Made by a program: the position numbers and the translations under genes. Under the pieces are notes generated by a model. The model saw only the letters and a program-made list of their open reading frames with translations, searched no databases and was not told where the DNA came from. Of a DNA stretch of 64,000 nt, positions 61,818-64,000 are shown piece after piece. The DNA comes from Synechococcus sp. WH 8016 (lineage in GTDB: Bacteria > Cyanobacteriota > Cyanobacteriia > PCC-6307 > Cyanobiaceae): positions 1,116,001 through 1,180,000 of the forward strand of contig NZ_AGIK01000001.1 of NCBI RefSeq assembly GCF_000230675.1, read 5' to 3'. Numbering within the stretch: position 1 is the first letter of the stretch; every line of letters starts with the position of its first letter.

Positions 61818-63479
61818 TTACATCATTCCCATGCCGCCCATGCCGCCCATGGGATCCATGCCACCCATGCCGCCCATGGGGTCGCCACCGCCACCTGCAG
61901 GTGCAGGAGGCTCAGGCTTGTCTGCCACCACGACTTCAGTGGTCACCACCAGTGATGCAATCGAGACCGCGTCCTGCAGCGCAAGACGAACCACTTTGGA
62001 TGCATCCAGAATCCCGGCACTCATCAGGTCTTCAAAGTTTCCGGTGAGAGCATTGAATCCCTGTCCGCTGTTGCGGACACGATCCACCACAACGTCACCG
62101 TTAGAACCTGCATTTTCAGCGATCTGACGCAGGGGAGCGCTCAGGGCACGCTGAACGATTTCGACCCCGGTCTTTTGATCACCCTCCAATCCTGAGGTCA
62201 GAGCATCGAGTTCTGCAGAGATATGCAGAAGGGTTGATCCACCTCCAGCAACAATGCCTTCCTCGACCGCTGCACGGGTGGCATTCAAAGCATCCTCAAT
62301 GCGTAGCTTGCGGTTCTTGAGCTCCGTTTCTGTCGGGGCACCGACCTTAATGACGGCGACTCCTCCAGCGAGCTTGGCGATGCGCTCGTTGAGTTTCTCC
62401 TGGTCGTATTCCGAATCCGTGTTGTCGAGCTCACGCTTGATGGAGGCAACACGGGCGCTGACGGCATCTTTGCTGTCATCGCTCGCCACGATCGTGGTGC
62501 TGTCCTTGCTGATCGTGATCCGGCGTGCGCGGCCCAGGTCGTCCATCGTCACCTTGTCGAGGGTCATCGCCCTGTCTTCGCTGATCACTTGACCGCCGGT
62601 CAGCACAGCAATGTCAGCAAGCGCAGCCTTCCGGCGCTCGCCAAAGGATGGAGCACGCACTGCCGCCACCTGCAGCACCCCTCTGTTCTTGTTCACTACC
62701 AAGGTGGCAAGAGCTTCCCCATCCACTTCTTCGGCCAAGATCACCAGCGGTGAGCCCGATTTCTGAACCGTTTCCAACACGGGAACTAAATCGGTCACCG
62801 AGCTGATCTTGCGATCGGTGAGGAGCAGTAGCGCATTCTCAAATTCACAGATCTGGCGGTCACCATCGGTGACGAAATAGGGAGAGCTGTAGCCACGATC
62901 GAAGGCCATGCCCTCTGTGACTTCGAGCTCAGTGGCCAAAGACTTGGATTCCTCCACGGTGATCACACCGTCAAAGCTCACCCTGTCCATGGCCTCGGCA
63001 ACCATGCGCCCCACCTCCTCATCACCGCCTGAGCTAACCGTGGCAACCTGGCGAATCGCATCGCCGCTCACGGACTGACTGCGCTGATTCAGGCTGGCGA
63101 CCACCGCCGCCACAGCTTTTTCCATGCCTCGGCGAAGTTCGATCGGGCTGGCACCTGCGGCGGTGTTGCGAAGCCCCTCCTCAACCATCGCCTGGGCGAG
63201 CACGGTGGCAGTGGTGGTGCCATCGCCAGCTTTGTCCTTGGTCTTGGACGCCACCTGCTGGATCAGCTTGGCTCCGATGTTTTCGAACGGATCAGCAAGT
63301 TCGATTTCTTTGGCAATCGTGTCACCGTCATTGACGATGTCAGGTGCGCCGTAGGACTTCTCGAGCACCACGTTGCGGCCACGAGGTCCGATGGTGACCC
63401 GAACGGCATCGGCAAGGGCATTCATGCCTCTCTCGAGGGACTCACGTGATTCGTTCGAGAAGCTGAGAAGTTTGGCCAT
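61818..63479 (-). CDS. groEL2: Chaperonin GroEL (stand-alone copy, GroEL2-type)
   Basis: The 553-residue product begins [20 protein letters not shown] and has [40 protein letters not shown] (nucleotide site) and a Gly-Met-rich tail ([18 protein letters not shown]). The usual bacterial start is close but the MDDAKLIKF-like opening is varied ([13 protein letters not shown]). No groES lies upstream, and no CIRCE inverted repeat is present in 63480-63600, so this is the stand-alone second chaperonin common in cyanobacteria. Heat regulation, if any, uses something else. Confidence 0.95.
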   Translation of the reverse strand: MAKLLSFSNESRESLERGMNALADAVRVTIGPRGRNVVLEKSYGAPDIVNDGDTIAKEIELADPFENIGAKLIQQVASKTKDKAGDGTTTATVLAQAMVEEGLRNTAAGASPIELRRGMEKAVAAVVASLNQRSQSVSGDAIRQVATVSSGGDEEVGRMVAEAMDRVSFDGVITVEESKSLATELEVTEGMAFDRGYSSPYFVTDGDRQICEFENALLLLTDRKISSVTDLVPVLETVQKSGSPLVILAEEVDGEALATLVVNKNRGVLQVAAVRAPSFGERRKAALADIAVLTGGQVISEDRAMTLDKVTMDDLGRARRITISKDSTTIVASDDSKDAVSARVASIKRELDNTDSEYDQEKLNERIAKLAGGVAVIKVGAPTETELKNRKLRIEDALNATRAAVEEGIVAGGGSTLLHISAELDALTSGLEGDQKTGVEIVQRALSAPLRQIAENAGSNGDVVVDRVRNSGQGFNALTGNFEDLMSAGILDASKVVRLALQDAVSIASLVVTTEVVVADKPEPPAPAGGGGDPMGGMGGMDPMGGMGGMGMM

Positions 63480-63597
63480 AGTGTCAGGAACCCGAGGGTC
63501 AATCCCTTCCAGCGTCTACGACCAACCGCTCCTCTCGGAAGTGGGGAAAGCCGAATCCATGGACCAACGGCGCAAAAGGTCTGGTTAAGGTTTGGAC

Positions 63598-63774
63598 ATG
63601 AAGGATTCCGGAGCGCTGTTCTTCGTTTTCATGGCTGCCATGGCGGCAACCATGACGTTGGTCTACGTGCCGCTTCGGATTTATCTCACGGCAACGGACC
63701 GCAGTCGCAGATTGAAGTTGCTTCAGCGCATTCGTCGCTTGAGAGAGGAGCTTGGGCAGCCCCTCCAAAGCTGA
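63598..63774 (+). CDS. Small one-helix membrane protein, 58 aa
   Basis: From ATG 63598 (MKDSGALFFVFMAAMAATMT; a TTG two codons earlier is also open) the product is 58 residues. A transmembrane helix (about residues 5-27) is followed by a basic cytoplasmic helix (RSRRLKLLQRIRRLREELGQ). It is divergent from groEL and convergent with fabG, with a three-base gap to the fabG stop. Family not recognised. Confidence 0.6.
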   Translation: MKDSGALFFVFMAAMAATMTLVYVPLRIYLTATDRSRRLKLLQRIRRLREELGQPLQS

Positions 63775-63777
63775 TCC

Positions 63778-64000
<223 letters not shown>

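Noticed and set aside
63480-63600. CIRCE element upstream of groEL2
   Set aside because: No TTAGCACTC-N9-GAGTGCTAA or close variant is present.

Overview
The window is chromosomal DNA of a cyanobacterium, most likely a marine Synechococcus (subcluster 5.1 type). This rests on a two-subunit glycolate oxidase (GlcD) next to hemL, NdhB, a VIPP1/PspA protein, an A2-type cytochrome aa3 operon with ctaA/ctaB, a stand-alone GroEL, cyanobacterial AbrB and DUF3104, DUF2808 and DUF2232 families, and many very small proteins of the kind found in picocyanobacteria. The species is inferred; no marker gene fixes the strain. No transposase, integrase, CRISPR array or rRNA is visible.

Layout. 1-4.4 kb: the start of glcD (minus), hemL, an OprB-type porin, a DUF481 outer-membrane protein and yajQ. 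4.4-16.9 kb: an accessory-looking stretch of short, mostly unrecognised genes with generous intergenic DNA. It holds a two-gene TerB-like/COQ4-like operon, a DUF3104 protein, a DUF2808 protein, a second TerB-like protein, a cupin, several proteins under 60 aa that are easily missed, three degraded or start-less reading frames and an 18-bp perfect hairpin. It ends at tRNA-Arg(TCT). 17-31.6 kb: dense housekeeping genes, mostly on the minus strand: rsmI, pnp, rpsN, rseP, serS, then the cluster rpmH-rnpA-PH domain-yidC-yceD-AAA ATPase, a second DUF2808 gene, sppA and aroH; cysQ is on the plus strand.

31.6-40.2 kb, plus strand: an EamA permease, a GT4 and a GT39-like glycosyltransferase in overlapping order, then VIPP1, thioredoxin, an aminotransferase, birA and an M23 peptidase, with dciA on the minus strand. 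40.2-43.3 kb, minus: an OmpR-type response regulator, a MacB/LolD-type ABC ATPase and ndhB. 43.4-49.5 kb, plus: topA, a lipoprotein, a DUF2232 membrane protein, a CobT-like protein and an orphan Tat-type solute-binding lipoprotein. 49.5-52.7 kb: an aldo/keto reductase with a 2x[4Fe-4S] tail coupled to a DUF151 protein, ribE and an HdeD-like protein.

52.7-60.9 kb: an AbrB regulator, ctaCDE (minus) divergent from ctaA-ctaB (plus), and an ABC-2 exporter. Together the cta genes encode the terminal oxidase subunits and the heme A pathway that matures them. 60.9-64 kb: nanE, a small exported protein, groEL2 (minus), a small membrane protein and the C-terminal end of fabG running off the window.

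The most interesting material lies in 4.4-16.9 kb, chiefly the COQ4-like protein with an intact HDxxH-X11-E metal motif encoded directly behind a TerB-like helical protein.
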